From the NCBI GenBank assembly GCA_964651535.1, contig CAZYYE010000003.1:229322-293321 (forward strand): a DNA stretch of 64,000 bases. Reading direction: 5' to 3'. Source of the DNA: Terrimesophilobacter sp964651535 (GTDB taxonomy: Bacteria > Actinomycetota > Actinomycetes > Actinomycetales > Microbacteriaceae). A program made the position numbers and the translations under genes. Under the pieces are notes generated by a model that saw only the letters and a list, made by a program, of their open reading frames with translations, ran no database searches and was not told the origin of the DNA. Below, piece after piece: positions 1 to 9,556 of the stretch; position 1 is the stretch's first letter, and each line of letters starts with the position of its first letter.

Positions 1-1031
1 GTGCCGTCCCGCACGCCGATCGACGCGGTTGCCGCCGCCATTTCCGCGGTCGAGGCGTGATCGAGAAGCAAGGGAACGAGCGTGTGCTCGATCCACGATG
101 GCGTAAAGTGCTCGTCGTCCACGATGACGGCTCCTCCCGCCTTTTCGACGCCCCTCGCGTTCAGCCGTTGCTCGCCGTTTCCGATGGGAAGAGGAACGTA
201 CGCGGCGGGTATTCCCAACGCCGTCAGTTCGGCGACGGTGGCAGAGCCCGCGCGCGCGACGGCGAACTGCGCCGCGGAAAATGCGAGATCCATGCGATCG
301 CAGAATCGGATCACGCGGTAACCGGGAAGGGCGCTTTCGCCCAGTTCCGACCGACTTCCCGTGATGTGCAGCACGGCCCAGCCCGCGCCGAGGATGCTCG
401 CGACCGCGCCGGATACGGAGTCATTGATGGTGCGCGCGCCGAGAGAGCCGCCCGTGACGAGAAGCACGCGGCTGTGTTCGTCGAAACCGAAATGCGCGAG
501 CGCTTCCGGCCTCGCCGCGAGGGGGTCGAGCTCTTCGATAGCCTTCGACAGCGGCATTCCGACGAATCGCGCGTTCCTCAGCCGTGTCCCGGCGAAGGCG
601 ACACCGACATGCTTCGTCAATCTGCTGCCGAGCCGATTCGCGAACCCCGGAACCGCGTTCGCCTCGTGAACCACGATCGGTCGTTTCTCGCGCCACGCCG
701 CGATATACGCGGGTGCGGAAACGAACCCGCCGAATCCGACGACCACATCGATGTCGCGCTCGCGGATGAGCTGCCGGATTTCGCCCACCACCCGCAGGAA
801 TCGCCGGGGAAACTGGATCAACTGCCGATTCGGCTTTCGCGGCATGGGGACTTTGTCGATCGTGACCAGTTCGAATCCGCGCTCGGGCACCAATCGAGCC
901 TCGAGCCCCTCCGCCGTGCCGAGGATCGTGAACTCGGCGCGGCGATCATCCCGCCGAAGCCGGTCGGCCACGGCGAGCAGCGGGTTGACGTGACCGGCGG
1001 TGCCGCCCCCGGCGAGCAGGTAGTTCGTCAC
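1..1031 (-). CDS. murG: MurG, UDP-GlcNAc:lipid I GlcNAc transferase (3' end beyond window)
   Basis: Glycosyltransferase that adds GlcNAc to lipid I to make lipid II at the cytoplasmic face of the membrane. The frame opens with a GTG at 1031 and reads VTNYLLAGGGTAGHVNPLLA. This contains the family's N-terminal glycine-rich GGGTAGHVNP loop. At least 343 codons are open and no stop is reached before the left edge, so about 15-25 C-terminal residues are missing compared with the usual 360-370. The GTG overlaps the ftsW stop by four bases (GTGA), which suggests coupled translation. It is the last gene visible in the dcw operon; murC, ftsQ and ftsZ would be expected further left, but this is inference. 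Confidence 0.95.
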   Translation of the reverse strand, partial: MTNYLLAGGGTAGHVNPLLAVADRLRRDDRRAEFTILGTAEGLEARLVPERGFELVTIDKVPMPRKPNRQLIQFPRRFLRVVGEIRQLIRERDIDVVVGFGGFVSAPAYIAAWREKRPIVVHEANAVPGFANRLGSRLTKHVGVAFAGTRLRNARFVGMPLSKAIEELDPLAARPEALAHFGFDEHSRVLLVTGGSLGARTINDSVSGAVASILGAGWAVLHITGSRSELGESALPGYRVIRFCDRMDLAFSAAQFAVARAGSATVAELTALGIPAAYVPLPIGNGEQRLNARGVEKAGGAVIVDDEHFTPSWIEHTLVPLLLDHASTAEMAAATASIGVRDG

Positions 1032-2251
1032 TGCCGCGCCCGGACCGCCGCGGGTTGCCTCGCATAGGACAGGACGATCCCAATGGCCAGCAGTGTCGTC
1101 ACGAGGGCAGATCCGCCCGCCGAAATGAGCGGAAGCGGCACGCCGAGCACGGGCAAGAGGCCGAGGACGACGGCGATGTTCACGAACGCCTGAACGAGGA
1201 TCCACGCGAGCACCGCGCTCACCGTGATCCGCGCCATCGGATCGTTCGATCCGCGGATGATGCGGATGAAGGAGAACGCGAGGATGACGAACAGCGTCAG
1301 AACGACGATGGCTCCGACGAGCCCGAGTTCTTCGCCGATGATGGCGAAAATGAAGTCGTTGTCCGCCTCGGGCAACCAGGACCACTTCGCTTTGGAGTTT
1401 CCCAGGCCGACGCCGAAGACGCCGCCGGACGCGAGCGCCCACCACCCGTGAAGCGGTTGCCAGCACAGCCCGCTGTATGCGGCATCCGACGTACACCCGC
1501 TCTGCCACGCGAGGATTCGGTCCTGGCGCGAGCTCGTGGAAAACGTCAACGCGTACGCTGCGAACGACACCACGAGCGCCGGGATTGCCAGATATCTGAG
1601 CCGAACGCCGGCGAAGAACAGGGTGCCGAGAACAATCGCGACGAGAATGATGGCGGTGCCGAGGTCCCCGCCGAAGAGGACGAGCGCAATGGCAAGTCCC
1701 GCGACGATTCCAATCGAGCGCAGGAGCTGCCGCCAGTCATCCAGAACGCTCACGCGCCGTGCGAGCACGACGCCGAGCCACAGCACGAGCCCGACCTTGA
1801 CGAGCTCGGAGGGCTGAAATGTGAACGACCCGAACTGGATCCAGTTGCGGTTGCCGTTGTGCTCGATCCCCAGGTTTGTCGCCACCACGAGGAATTGCAG
1901 TGCGACAGCTACCACCATCGCCATGCCCGCCCACTTCCGCCAGAACACGGCAGGCATGCGCGCCGCGATGAGCATGACGGGAATGCCGAGCAGGGCGAAC
2001 AACGCCTGGCGAAGAAATCCGGTGAAGAAGTCGTCTGTGGCCTTGAACGACTCCACGGACGAGGACGACAGCACCATGACGAGTCCGAACACCACGAGGA
2101 ACATCGTCGAGCCGAGCAGCAGGAAATAGTCGCCGCTTTCCGATCCGAAAATCCGCCTGACGGCCACCAGCACGGCAGGCGAGGACGGTTTTGCCGGTTC
2201 CGTGCCGCGCGGCTCAGGGCGACGGCGGGGGCGCGGAGGACTCGTCGTCAT
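1028..2251 (-). CDS. ftsW: FtsW, SEDS-family septal peptidoglycan polymerase
   Basis: Polytopic membrane protein of the SEDS family, the glycosyltransferase partner of FtsI at the division site. The 407-residue protein has a basic, proline-rich cytoplasmic N-terminus (about 30 residues). About ten hydrophobic segments follow, with the family loop motifs NRNWIQFGSFTFQPSE, GLGNSKAKWSWLPEADNDF and IIGEELG, and a C-terminal PLPLISAGGSA segment. It sits between murD and murG, which distinguishes it from RodA. The first 38 bases overlap the murD C-terminus in another frame. A shorter start inside the N-terminal tail cannot be excluded, but the membrane domain would not change. Confidence 0.95.
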   Translation of the reverse strand: MTTSPPRPRRRPEPRGTEPAKPSSPAVLVAVRRIFGSESGDYFLLLGSTMFLVVFGLVMVLSSSSVESFKATDDFFTGFLRQALFALLGIPVMLIAARMPAVFWRKWAGMAMVVAVALQFLVVATNLGIEHNGNRNWIQFGSFTFQPSELVKVGLVLWLGVVLARRVSVLDDWRQLLRSIGIVAGLAIALVLFGGDLGTAIILVAIVLGTLFFAGVRLRYLAIPALVVSFAAYALTFSTSSRQDRILAWQSGCTSDAAYSGLCWQPLHGWWALASGGVFGVGLGNSKAKWSWLPEADNDFIFAIIGEELGLVGAIVVLTLFVILAFSFIRIIRGSNDPMARITVSAVLAWILVQAFVNIAVVLGLLPVLGVPLPLISAGGSALVTTLLAIGIVLSYARQPAAVRARQ

Positions 2252-3725
2252 CGGCGTTGCCTCCCAACATCTCCTTCACCGCGGCGGTGAACTGGCGTCC
2301 GCGATCCGCGTAGTCCCGGAACTGATCCATGGACGCCGCCGCCGGCGCCAGCAACACGACGTCGCCGTCGACTGCGAGCTCCGCCGCCAGCCGCACAGCC
2401 GTCGGCATTACCTCTTTAGTTTCGAGCGTGTCCACCTCGATGACCGGCAGCGCAGGCGCGTGTCGTGCGAATGCTTCCCGCAGGGCGGCGCGCTCTGTCC
2501 CGATCACGACAGCGGCCCTCAGCCGACCCGACACGGCCGCGACGAGATCGGCGGGCGATGCACCCTTGAAGAGCCCGCCGGCGATCCATACGACGGAATC
2601 GAAGGATCCGAGCGATGCGAGCGCAGCGTGAGCATTCGTGGCTTTCGAATCGTCGAACCAGCGCACTCCCCCGCTCGTTGCGACCAACTCCGTCCGATGA
2701 CGGTCAGGGTGGAATGCGAGGATCGCGGACCGAACCGCCTCGACGGACGCGCCGAACGAGCGGGCGAGCGCGGAAGCCGCCATCACGTTCGCGACCATGT
2801 GCCGCCCTCCGAGCCCGACGGAGGACAGCTCGTCCACGGTGGAGATCTCCAGCGCAGCGCTGTGCCGCTCGTCCAGGAACGCGCGATCGCACACGATTCC
2901 GCCGACGATTCCGAAGCTGCTGGGCTGGGGAACACCCAGTCCGAACCCGATCGCGCGGCACCCTTCCTCGACTTCGGCGTTCTCGACCATTTCCCGCGTC
3001 GCCACGTCATCTTCATTGAAGACGCACGCGATTTTCGTGCCCCGATACACTTTGGCTTTCGCCGCGCGGTAATCGGCGATGGACCCATGCCAGTCGAGAT
3101 GATCGTCGGCGATGTTCAGGCAAACGCTCGCCCACGGCGAAATCTCGCCGAGGTAGTGCAATTGGAAGCTCGAGAGCTCCACGACGAGCACGTCGAAGCC
3201 GCCGGGGTCGCGAATGGCGTCGAGCACCGAAATCCCGACGTTTCCGCATGGCGCGGCCCGGAATCCGCCGGCGACGAGCATCGCGGCGGTCAGCTGCACG
3301 GTCGTCGTCTTTCCATTCGTGCCCGTGACGAGAATCCACTCGGCCGGGGTTCCCGTCTTGTCGCGCAGCCGCCACGCGAGCTCCACATCGCCCCACACCA
3401 CCCGCCCGCTCTCCAACGCCCAGGCCACGGCGGGGTGAGTCGGCGGCATCCCGGGCGACACGATCACGAGTTCCGGATCGAAGGCGGCAACCCGATCGGG
3501 CACGCCCGTGCCGAGGTCGGCGACGACAAGCTCGACTCCGAGCACACCGAGGATTTCGGCCCTGGCCTCGTCTGCGGCCGGGGTTGCGACAAGGACGGAG
3601 CATCCGAGCTCGGCGAGCGTGTCCGCGGCCGCGAACCCCGTGACCCCGAGCCCGAGCACGAGAACACGAAGCCCGCTCCACTGGCCGCTCCAGCTCGTGA
3701 GCGCCGCCACGTCCCGTTCGGGCAT
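2214..3725 (-). CDS. murD: MurD, UDP-MurNAc-L-Ala:D-glutamate ligase
   Basis: Cytoplasmic ATP-dependent ligase that adds D-Glu to UDP-MurNAc-L-alanine. The protein shows an N-terminal Rossmann segment (LRVLVLGLGVTGFAAADTL) and the Mur-ligase ATP loop GTNGKTTT. Further on it has NIADDHLDWHG and the C-terminal DDSKATNAHA motif. I start at the ATG at 3725, which overlaps the mraY stop in a TGATG arrangement and gives 503 residues. An in-frame ATG eight codons upstream (3749) is possible but lies inside mraY. The tail is acidic and proline-rich. Length is slightly above the usual 450-480. Confidence 0.95.
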   Translation of the reverse strand: MPERDVAALTSWSGQWSGLRVLVLGLGVTGFAAADTLAELGCSVLVATPAADEARAEILGVLGVELVVADLGTGVPDRVAAFDPELVIVSPGMPPTHPAVAWALESGRVVWGDVELAWRLRDKTGTPAEWILVTGTNGKTTTVQLTAAMLVAGGFRAAPCGNVGISVLDAIRDPGGFDVLVVELSSFQLHYLGEISPWASVCLNIADDHLDWHGSIADYRAAKAKVYRGTKIACVFNEDDVATREMVENAEVEEGCRAIGFGLGVPQPSSFGIVGGIVCDRAFLDERHSAALEISTVDELSSVGLGGRHMVANVMAASALARSFGASVEAVRSAILAFHPDRHRTELVATSGGVRWFDDSKATNAHAALASLGSFDSVVWIAGGLFKGASPADLVAAVSGRLRAAVVIGTERAALREAFARHAPALPVIEVDTLETKEVMPTAVRLAAELAVDGDVVLLAPAAASMDQFRDYADRGRQFTAAVKEMLGGNADDDESSAPPPSP

Positions 3726-4831
3726 CACGGCGCCGTGCTGGAGAGCCATTCGAGGTAGAACAAGCCGACTCCCGCCCCGACGAACAATCCGGAGATGATC
3801 CAGAACCTCACGACGATCGTGACCTCCGGCCAGCCTTTCATCTCAAAGTGATGATGGTAAGGGCTCGCTCTCCAGATGCGCTTTCCCTTCGTCAGCTTGA
3901 AATAGACCCGCTGGATGATCACTTGCATCGTGATCACCGCGAACAGCCCGCCGATGAGCACGAGGAGCAATTCCGTGCGGGACAGAATCGCGAGCGCGGC
4001 AAGGGCGCCCCCGAGAGCGAACGACCCCGTGTCGCCCATCATGATTTGCGCCGGGGAGGTATTCCACCAGAGGAATCCGACGAGCGCGCCGACGATGGCC
4101 GCGGCGATGGTCGCGAGCTCGAGGGGCGCGGAAACGTCGTAGCACTTGAACAGGTTCTCCGGATTCACCGCGAGGCTGTAGCAGGACTGGATGGACTGCC
4201 AGTACCCGATGATGATGTACGAGCCGATCGCGAATATGGATGCGCCGGCCGCGAGCCCATCGAGTCCGTCGGCAAGATTCACGGCGTTGGATGCCGACAC
4301 CGTGATGAACACGATCCACAGCACGATCACGATGGTTCCGCCGATGAGCCCGAACGTGACGAGGAAGTCGAACGGCAAATCGCGGATGAAGGACAGGGCC
4401 GTCGACACGGGCGATCTCCCGTGGCTGTCCCGGTAGTTGATTCCGACGAGGGCGAAAATCACTCCGACGATGACCGTGCCGATGATCTTGAAAATGCCCG
4501 GGAGCCCGAGGCTGTTTTGCTTGCTCACCTTGAGGAGGTCATCGATGAACCCGATGAACCCGAGCCCGCCCATCATGAGGATGACGAGCATGGCGCTTGC
4601 GCTCGGCCGTCCGCCGCCCACGAGATGACCGACGAAGTACCCGATGACCGACGCCGTGACGAACACGACTCCGCCCATCGACGGGGTTCCGCGCTTCACG
4701 ACGTGGGTCGTCGGCGTGTCCGCTCTGATGAATTGCCCAAGACCGAGGCGACGGAACACTTTGGCGAACACCGGCGTGAGCACGAGAGTGAATGCCATCG
4801 AGAATCCCGCCGCAATGAGGAGCGCGAGCAT
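3725..4831 (-). CDS. mraY: MraY, phospho-MurNAc-pentapeptide translocase
   Basis: Integral membrane enzyme that transfers phospho-MurNAc-pentapeptide from the UMP carrier to undecaprenyl phosphate, making lipid I. The 368 residues contain the family signatures TPTTHVVKRGTPSMGGVVF near the N-terminus, FIDDLLKV (the first DD motif), NAVNLADGLDGLAAG, and MMGDTGSFALGG. Near the C-terminus is the ASPYHHHFEMKGWPE loop, whose HHHFE is characteristic of MraY rather than other GlcNAc-1-P transferases. About ten hydrophobic helices are visible. The start codon overlaps the murF stop by one base (TGATG). Confidence 0.97.
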   Translation of the reverse strand: MLALLIAAGFSMAFTLVLTPVFAKVFRRLGLGQFIRADTPTTHVVKRGTPSMGGVVFVTASVIGYFVGHLVGGGRPSASAMLVILMMGGLGFIGFIDDLLKVSKQNSLGLPGIFKIIGTVIVGVIFALVGINYRDSHGRSPVSTALSFIRDLPFDFLVTFGLIGGTIVIVLWIVFITVSASNAVNLADGLDGLAAGASIFAIGSYIIIGYWQSIQSCYSLAVNPENLFKCYDVSAPLELATIAAAIVGALVGFLWWNTSPAQIMMGDTGSFALGGALAALAILSRTELLLVLIGGLFAVITMQVIIQRVYFKLTKGKRIWRASPYHHHFEMKGWPEVTIVVRFWIISGLFVGAGVGLFYLEWLSSTAP

Positions 4832-6234
4832 CAGGTCACCCCGGCAATGCGGTCGCCAAGGAGCCGAAGGCCAGCCGAGTTCGAGGATTTCACGAGGACA
4901 ACGTCTCCAGATCGCAACTCTTTATCCAACAGATCGTATGCCTCGTCGGCGTTCTGGACGAGGACCGACTCCCCGTCCCACGAACCTTCCAGCCCCGCGG
5001 CATTGTGAATGTGCCTGGCCGCGTGCCCGACGACGATGAGTCGATCGATATTCAATCGGACGATGAGCCGGCCAATCCTGTCGTGCTCCTCATCGCTGAA
5101 TTCGCCGAGTTCCGCCATCTCGCCCAGAACCGCGATCGAGCGATTCGTCCCCCTCGTGATCTCGGCAAGCGTCTTGAGTGCGGCAGCCATCGAATCGGGA
5201 CTCGCGTTGTACCCGTCGTTGATGACGGTAATTCCCTGCGGGGCGTGCAGCACTTCCATACGCCACCGCTCGGCCCTGTGCAACGTGCTCAGTGCGGCGA
5301 TCGCGTCCGCCGCCCGCACCCCGAACTCCTTCGCGGCCGCAACGGTAGCCAGTGCGTTCATCACGTTGTGCTCGCCGATGATGTTCACGTGCGCGCGGAT
5401 GCGCTCGTCACCCGAGACGAGCGTGAAGCTCGTCCCATCCACGGTGGTCGACACGTCTTCTGCCCGCACCATCGCCGTCTCGGAGAACCCGAATCCGACT
5501 ACTCGCGCTCGCGTCATGGCCGCCATTGCGCCGACGCGCGAATCGTCCGTATTCAGCACGGCAACGGCCGATTCGGGAAGCGCGGTGACTATTTCGGCTT
5601 TGGCTTTCTGGGTCTCCTCGATGCTTCCGAACCCGCCGGCGTGCGCGAGACCGACCTTGAGGACGATCGCGACATCCGGCGTGACGATCGAGATGAGGCG
5701 GGCGATATCCCCCACCGCGCTCGCGCCCATCTCGACCACGAGGAAGTCGGATTCGGTCGTGACGTCCAGCATGGACAGCGGAGCCCCGACCTGGTTGTTG
5801 AACGAACCGCGCGGAGAGACAACGGATCCTGCCTGCTCGAGGACCGAGCGAAGCATGTTCTTCGTCGTGGTCTTGCCATTGGATCCGGTGACGGCCACGA
5901 CGCGCAGCCGTCCGTCGCTTCTGACTCTCGCGACGACTTCGCGCGCGAGCGAGGCGAGCGCAACAAGGGAATCCGCGACAACGATTGTGGGAACGGCGAG
6001 GTCCAGGTCCCGCTCGGCGATCACGACGGCAGCCCCCGATTCGACCGCGGCAGCCGCGAACTCGTGACCATCCGTCGTTTCCCCGCGCATCGCGATGAAC
6101 ACGCAACCGGCGGTCGCGAGCCGGGAATCCACGACAACCGGTCCGGTCACCGTTTCGATGGCCGCAGCACCGCTTCGCGCGTGCACCGCGCCGGAAACCG
6201 CGCTCGCCAAGTCGGCGAGCGAAAGTTCGATCAC
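4831..6234 (-). CDS. murF: MurF, UDP-MurNAc-tripeptide:D-Ala-D-Ala ligase
   Basis: Cytoplasmic ligase that attaches D-Ala-D-Ala to UDP-MurNAc-tripeptide. The 467-residue protein has the N-terminal cap (MIELSLADLASAVSGAV), the motif DGHEFAAAAVESGA and the ATP loop VTGSNGKTTTKNML. It also shows the family segment NNQVGAPLSML and, further on, INDGYNASPDSMAAAL, a C-terminal hallmark of MurF. The GTG start at 6234 overlaps the murE stop (GTGA). Length and order fit the dcw cluster. Confidence 0.96.
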   Translation of the reverse strand: MIELSLADLASAVSGAVHARSGAAAIETVTGPVVVDSRLATAGCVFIAMRGETTDGHEFAAAAVESGAAVVIAERDLDLAVPTIVVADSLVALASLAREVVARVRSDGRLRVVAVTGSNGKTTTKNMLRSVLEQAGSVVSPRGSFNNQVGAPLSMLDVTTESDFLVVEMGASAVGDIARLISIVTPDVAIVLKVGLAHAGGFGSIEETQKAKAEIVTALPESAVAVLNTDDSRVGAMAAMTRARVVGFGFSETAMVRAEDVSTTVDGTSFTLVSGDERIRAHVNIIGEHNVMNALATVAAAKEFGVRAADAIAALSTLHRAERWRMEVLHAPQGITVINDGYNASPDSMAAALKTLAEITRGTNRSIAVLGEMAELGEFSDEEHDRIGRLIVRLNIDRLIVVGHAARHIHNAAGLEGSWDGESVLVQNADEAYDLLDKELRSGDVVLVKSSNSAGLRLLGDRIAGVT

Positions 6235-7766
6235 CAGCCAACCTCGCGAAGCGCGGCGCGCGCCTCAGCCCGTGCAGAATACGGCGTCCTCACGCCCTCG
6301 ATATCCCGGTAATCCTGATGCCCGGGCCCCGCCCACAAAATGGAATCGCCTTCCCGTGCGAGGGAGACTGCGTGCCTGATGGCCTGCTCAGGGGGGCTCA
6401 CTTCGTGGAGTTCGGCCTGGTGATCGGCGCTGCGCGCGCCGTCGACGAGCATTTTTCGGATGGACTCTGCGTTCTCGAATCGGGGGTGGTGGTCGGTGAT
6501 CACGAGAATGTCCGAATACTCGGAAGCCACCCTGCCCATGTCGTGCCGCTTGGATGCATCCCGGTCGCCGTCCGCACCGAACACCATGATGACCCTGCCC
6601 TGCGTGACCTGGCGCACCGCTTTGAGCGTGTTCAGGAACGCGTCGGGAGTGTGCCCGAAATCCACGAACACGGAAGGACCCAGGTCGCCCGAAACCCGCT
6701 CGGTTCGCCCGGGAAGATAGGCTTCGATACCGTCGTGGATCGCGTGTCCGATGGCCTCGAGTTCGAAACCGCCCTCCACGAGCATGACGATCGCAAGCCC
6801 CGCGTTGGCAGCCATGTGCCATCCGATGACAGGCACGGTCGTTTCGAGAGACCTCCCCTCCGGCCCGCTCAGGCGGAACGCCGTGTATTCCGCCCGTTCC
6901 TCGAGGATCTCCACGTTCCACTCGGCGCTGACACCCTTCGTGGCCGAAATCGTGGTCACGGGAATGTGCGAGCCCTCCACGATCTGCTGCCCCCACGAGG
7001 TGTCGAGAGACACCACCCCCCTCCGGCCGTGGGCCGGCTCGAAAAAGGACCGCTTCGCCGCGAAGTACTCCTCCATGTCGGCGTAGTCGTCGAGGTGGTC
7101 GTGGCTGAGATTGGTGAATGCCACGACATCGAACACGATCCCGTCCACCCGGTTCTTGCTGAGCGCCTGAGCGCTCACTTCCACCGAGACCGCACGCACT
7201 TCGCTTTCGCGCATCCGCGCAAGGAGGGCGTGCAATTCGCTCGCCTCCGGAGTCGTGAGGCGGCTCACGACCGTCAGATCGCCGATGTGCCGCTCCGCGG
7301 TCGAACTCAACCCCGTCACGAGGCCGAGTTGCCGGAGTATTCCTTCGAGGAGGTATGCCGTGGACGTCTTGCCGTCCGTTCCCGTGATCCCGAACAGCAG
7401 CGGGGGGTGCTCGGACGTCTGATACACCCAGGCGGAAACGTCCCCGAGCGCCGCCCGTGCAGACTCCACGAGCACAATGGGCAATCCGGAATTTCTGGCC
7501 AGTTCTGCCCCAGCGGCATCCGTCATGATGGCGACAGCGCCGCGCTCGAGAGCATCCGCGGCGAATTCGGCACCGTGGCTGTGCGCGCCCGGCAGGCCGA
7601 CGAACAGGTCACCCGGGTGCACTTCGCTCGTGCGGACGGTTACCCCGCTGACTTCGACTCCATCGAGGGAACCGAGATGCTCGAGCCCGAACTCTTCGAC
7701 GAGGCCAGCAAGCGACCTGGCCAATGGATGCTCTGGACGCAGGACCGGTGGTATCCGATCAGTCAA
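6231..7766 (-). CDS. murE: MurE-family UDP-MurNAc-dipeptide:diamino-acid ligase, non-canonical substrate site
   Basis: Mur ligase that should add the third stem-peptide residue to UDP-MurNAc-L-Ala-D-Glu. The ATP loop ITGTDGKTS is at residues 127-135, the FTNLSHDHLDDY motif follows, and the carbamylated-lysine candidate lies in YFAAKRS (K238). Position between ftsI and murF and the 511-residue length support MurE. Several usually invariant substrate-site residues differ. The DAP-binding DNPR motif is HHPR at 426-429, GKGHEDY is GPGHQDY at 480-486, and EVSSHAL is EVSAQAL at 196-202. I infer a substrate other than meso-diaminopimelate, such as Lys, Orn or diaminobutyrate. The sequence alone does not say which. 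Confidence 0.9.
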   Translation of the reverse strand: MTDRIPPVLRPEHPLARSLAGLVEEFGLEHLGSLDGVEVSGVTVRTSEVHPGDLFVGLPGAHSHGAEFAADALERGAVAIMTDAAGAELARNSGLPIVLVESARAALGDVSAWVYQTSEHPPLLFGITGTDGKTSTAYLLEGILRQLGLVTGLSSTAERHIGDLTVVSRLTTPEASELHALLARMRESEVRAVSVEVSAQALSKNRVDGIVFDVVAFTNLSHDHLDDYADMEEYFAAKRSFFEPAHGRRGVVSLDTSWGQQIVEGSHIPVTTISATKGVSAEWNVEILEERAEYTAFRLSGPEGRSLETTVPVIGWHMAANAGLAIVMLVEGGFELEAIGHAIHDGIEAYLPGRTERVSGDLGPSVFVDFGHTPDAFLNTLKAVRQVTQGRVIMVFGADGDRDASKRHDMGRVASEYSDILVITDHHPRFENAESIRKMLVDGARSADHQAELHEVSPPEQAIRHAVSLAREGDSILWAGPGHQDYRDIEGVRTPYSARAEARAALREVGW

Positions 7767-7779
7767 TGCATCCTCTTTC

Positions 7780-9531
7780 TCACCAGGTTGTTGGGAAGCC
7801 TTCGCCGGTGTTCGTCGATGGTGGTACCCGGTACGACTTCAATACTTGCATCATGATCTTACGGAATGTGGGAGCGGCCGCGGCAGACGACTTCATGATC
7901 TGGGGTTTGACGAAAGTCACAATGACGACGTACTCGGGTTTGTCGGCCGGCGCGATGCCCACGACAGAGACGATGCGATCGCTCGTGTACACCCCGTTGG
8001 CGGCCACTTCGCCCGTCCCGGTCTTCGCGGCGACCTGATAGCCGGGAATCGTCAGTTCACGCGAAAGGGCACCGCCCGTGACGACGCTTTCGAGCATTTT
8101 GACCGTTGTTTTCGCGGCCGATTCCGAGACGATCCGCGTGGCATCCGTCGACGGAAGGTCGACGACTGTTCCGTCCGGTGTCGTGCATCCCTGAACGAGC
8201 GTGAGCGGAAGCTGCACTCCGCCGTTGGCGATCGCCTGGTAGGCGCTGGCCATTTGCGCGAGAGTCACCGAAATGCCCTGTCCGTAGGTGATGTCGTAGT
8301 TTTTTTGCACGTTCCAGTGCTCTGCGAGCGATCCGTTTGCCTCGCCCTGAAAGTTCACTGCCGTTTCCTGCCCCATGCCGTATTTGCGGAGGTAGTCATA
8401 GCGGACGCTTTGAGGCAGCTCGGAGCCGAGCATCGACATGCCGACGTTGGACGATTGCTCGAGGATGCCCGTGAGGGTCCAGCGCATGGGTCCGTGCCCG
8501 TACGAGTCCCTGATCCTCGCGCCGTCCGGTGTGATCCACACTCCTGGCACGACGACTTGCGTTGTCGGCGATGCCGCTCCCTGATCGATGAGCATGGATG
8601 CCGTGAGGCCCTTCATGATCGAACCGGGTTCGAACTGGTAGTTGAACGCCCTCGATCCGAGAAACGCCATGCCGGTGCCGTCGACATGGTTGGGGTCGAC
8701 CGATGGCCAATCCGCCATCGCCATGATGTGCGCATCATCCACCCGGATCACGGCGGCCATCCCGGATTCGGCACCGATGGCCATGGCTTGTTCCGCGATC
8801 GCCTGCTGCACGAACCACTGCAGGTCGCTATCGATCGTGAGCGTCAGGGTTCCTCCGGGAACCGCTTCCTTCGTCGTGATGGTGCTGCCCGGAATTCTCA
8901 CCCCGTCCGCTCCGCGCTCGTAGGTCGCTGAGCCGTCCGTGCTTGCCAGACAGGAGTCCTCGGTTGCCTCGAGGCCGTTCTGCGGGCCGTCGGTTCCCAC
9001 GAATCCGACGAGGTTGCCCGCAACGGCGCCCTGCGGATAGACGCGGTGGGGCTGCGGGCGCAGGTACACCCACGGGATCCGCAAGTCGCGGATGGCACGG
9101 AAAGTTTCCGTGTCGACGCCCTTCACGAGGTAGGCAAAGTTCGACTTCGGATCCTTCGTGACGGCAAGAAGCACGTCGTTCGGCTGTGTCCCGGTCAGGT
9201 TCGCGATCTCGGTCACGGCGTCGAGAACCGTGATCTCCGCCGTCACGCCGTCGTCGCCGGTTCGCTTGAACGTGGCGGCATCAGCGGGGGATGCCGTGAC
9301 GTCGTACCGCGTCACGCTGTCCGCGAGCACGACGCCGTTCGCGTCGATGATCTGGCCGCGCGGTGCCGGAACGGAGTGCTCGATCGCGCGCTTGTTGAGG
9401 GATTCGGCGTTGAGTTCGCTCGCGCGCACGACCTGAATGTCCACGAGCCGCACAATGAACACCGCGACGATCGCGAGCGTGAGAAGGATGGCTACGGCGA
9501 GCCGCCGCCTTGTCGTTCTCTGATGGATCAC
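7780..9531 (-). CDS. ftsI: FtsI (PBP3), division-specific peptidoglycan transpeptidase
   Basis: Class B penicillin-binding protein that crosslinks septal peptidoglycan with FtsW. One N-terminal membrane anchor (about residues 10-30) follows a basic cytoplasmic tail. The pedestal domain contains PAPRGQIIDANGVVLADSVTRYDV. The transpeptidase motifs are SIMK (catalytic Ser304, Lys307), SSN (360-362) and KTG (503-505). At 583 residues it is a normal actinobacterial length. It starts 25 bp after the ftsL-like gene and ends 13 bp before murE. Confidence 0.95.
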   Translation of the reverse strand: MIHQRTTRRRLAVAILLTLAIVAVFIVRLVDIQVVRASELNAESLNKRAIEHSVPAPRGQIIDANGVVLADSVTRYDVTASPADAATFKRTGDDGVTAEITVLDAVTEIANLTGTQPNDVLLAVTKDPKSNFAYLVKGVDTETFRAIRDLRIPWVYLRPQPHRVYPQGAVAGNLVGFVGTDGPQNGLEATEDSCLASTDGSATYERGADGVRIPGSTITTKEAVPGGTLTLTIDSDLQWFVQQAIAEQAMAIGAESGMAAVIRVDDAHIMAMADWPSVDPNHVDGTGMAFLGSRAFNYQFEPGSIMKGLTASMLIDQGAASPTTQVVVPGVWITPDGARIRDSYGHGPMRWTLTGILEQSSNVGMSMLGSELPQSVRYDYLRKYGMGQETAVNFQGEANGSLAEHWNVQKNYDITYGQGISVTLAQMASAYQAIANGGVQLPLTLVQGCTTPDGTVVDLPSTDATRIVSESAAKTTVKMLESVVTGGALSRELTIPGYQVAAKTGTGEVAANGVYTSDRIVSVVGIAPADKPEYVVIVTFVKPQIMKSSAAAAPTFRKIMMQVLKSYRVPPSTNTGEGFPTTW

Positions 9532-9556
9532 GGTTTCGGGCCTTCGCAGTCTGCGG

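Noticed and set aside
57..1067. Long plus-strand open frame over murG (336 codons)
   Set aside because: Arg-rich translation with no family resemblance, opposite a frame carrying the MurG glycine loop. It is a high-GC antisense shadow.
2202..3758. Plus-strand open frame of 518 codons opposite murD
   Set aside because: Composition is Arg/His/Gly-rich and the real murD motifs lie on the other strand. The same applies to long antisense frames over mraY, murF, murE, recN, pyrG and nadK.
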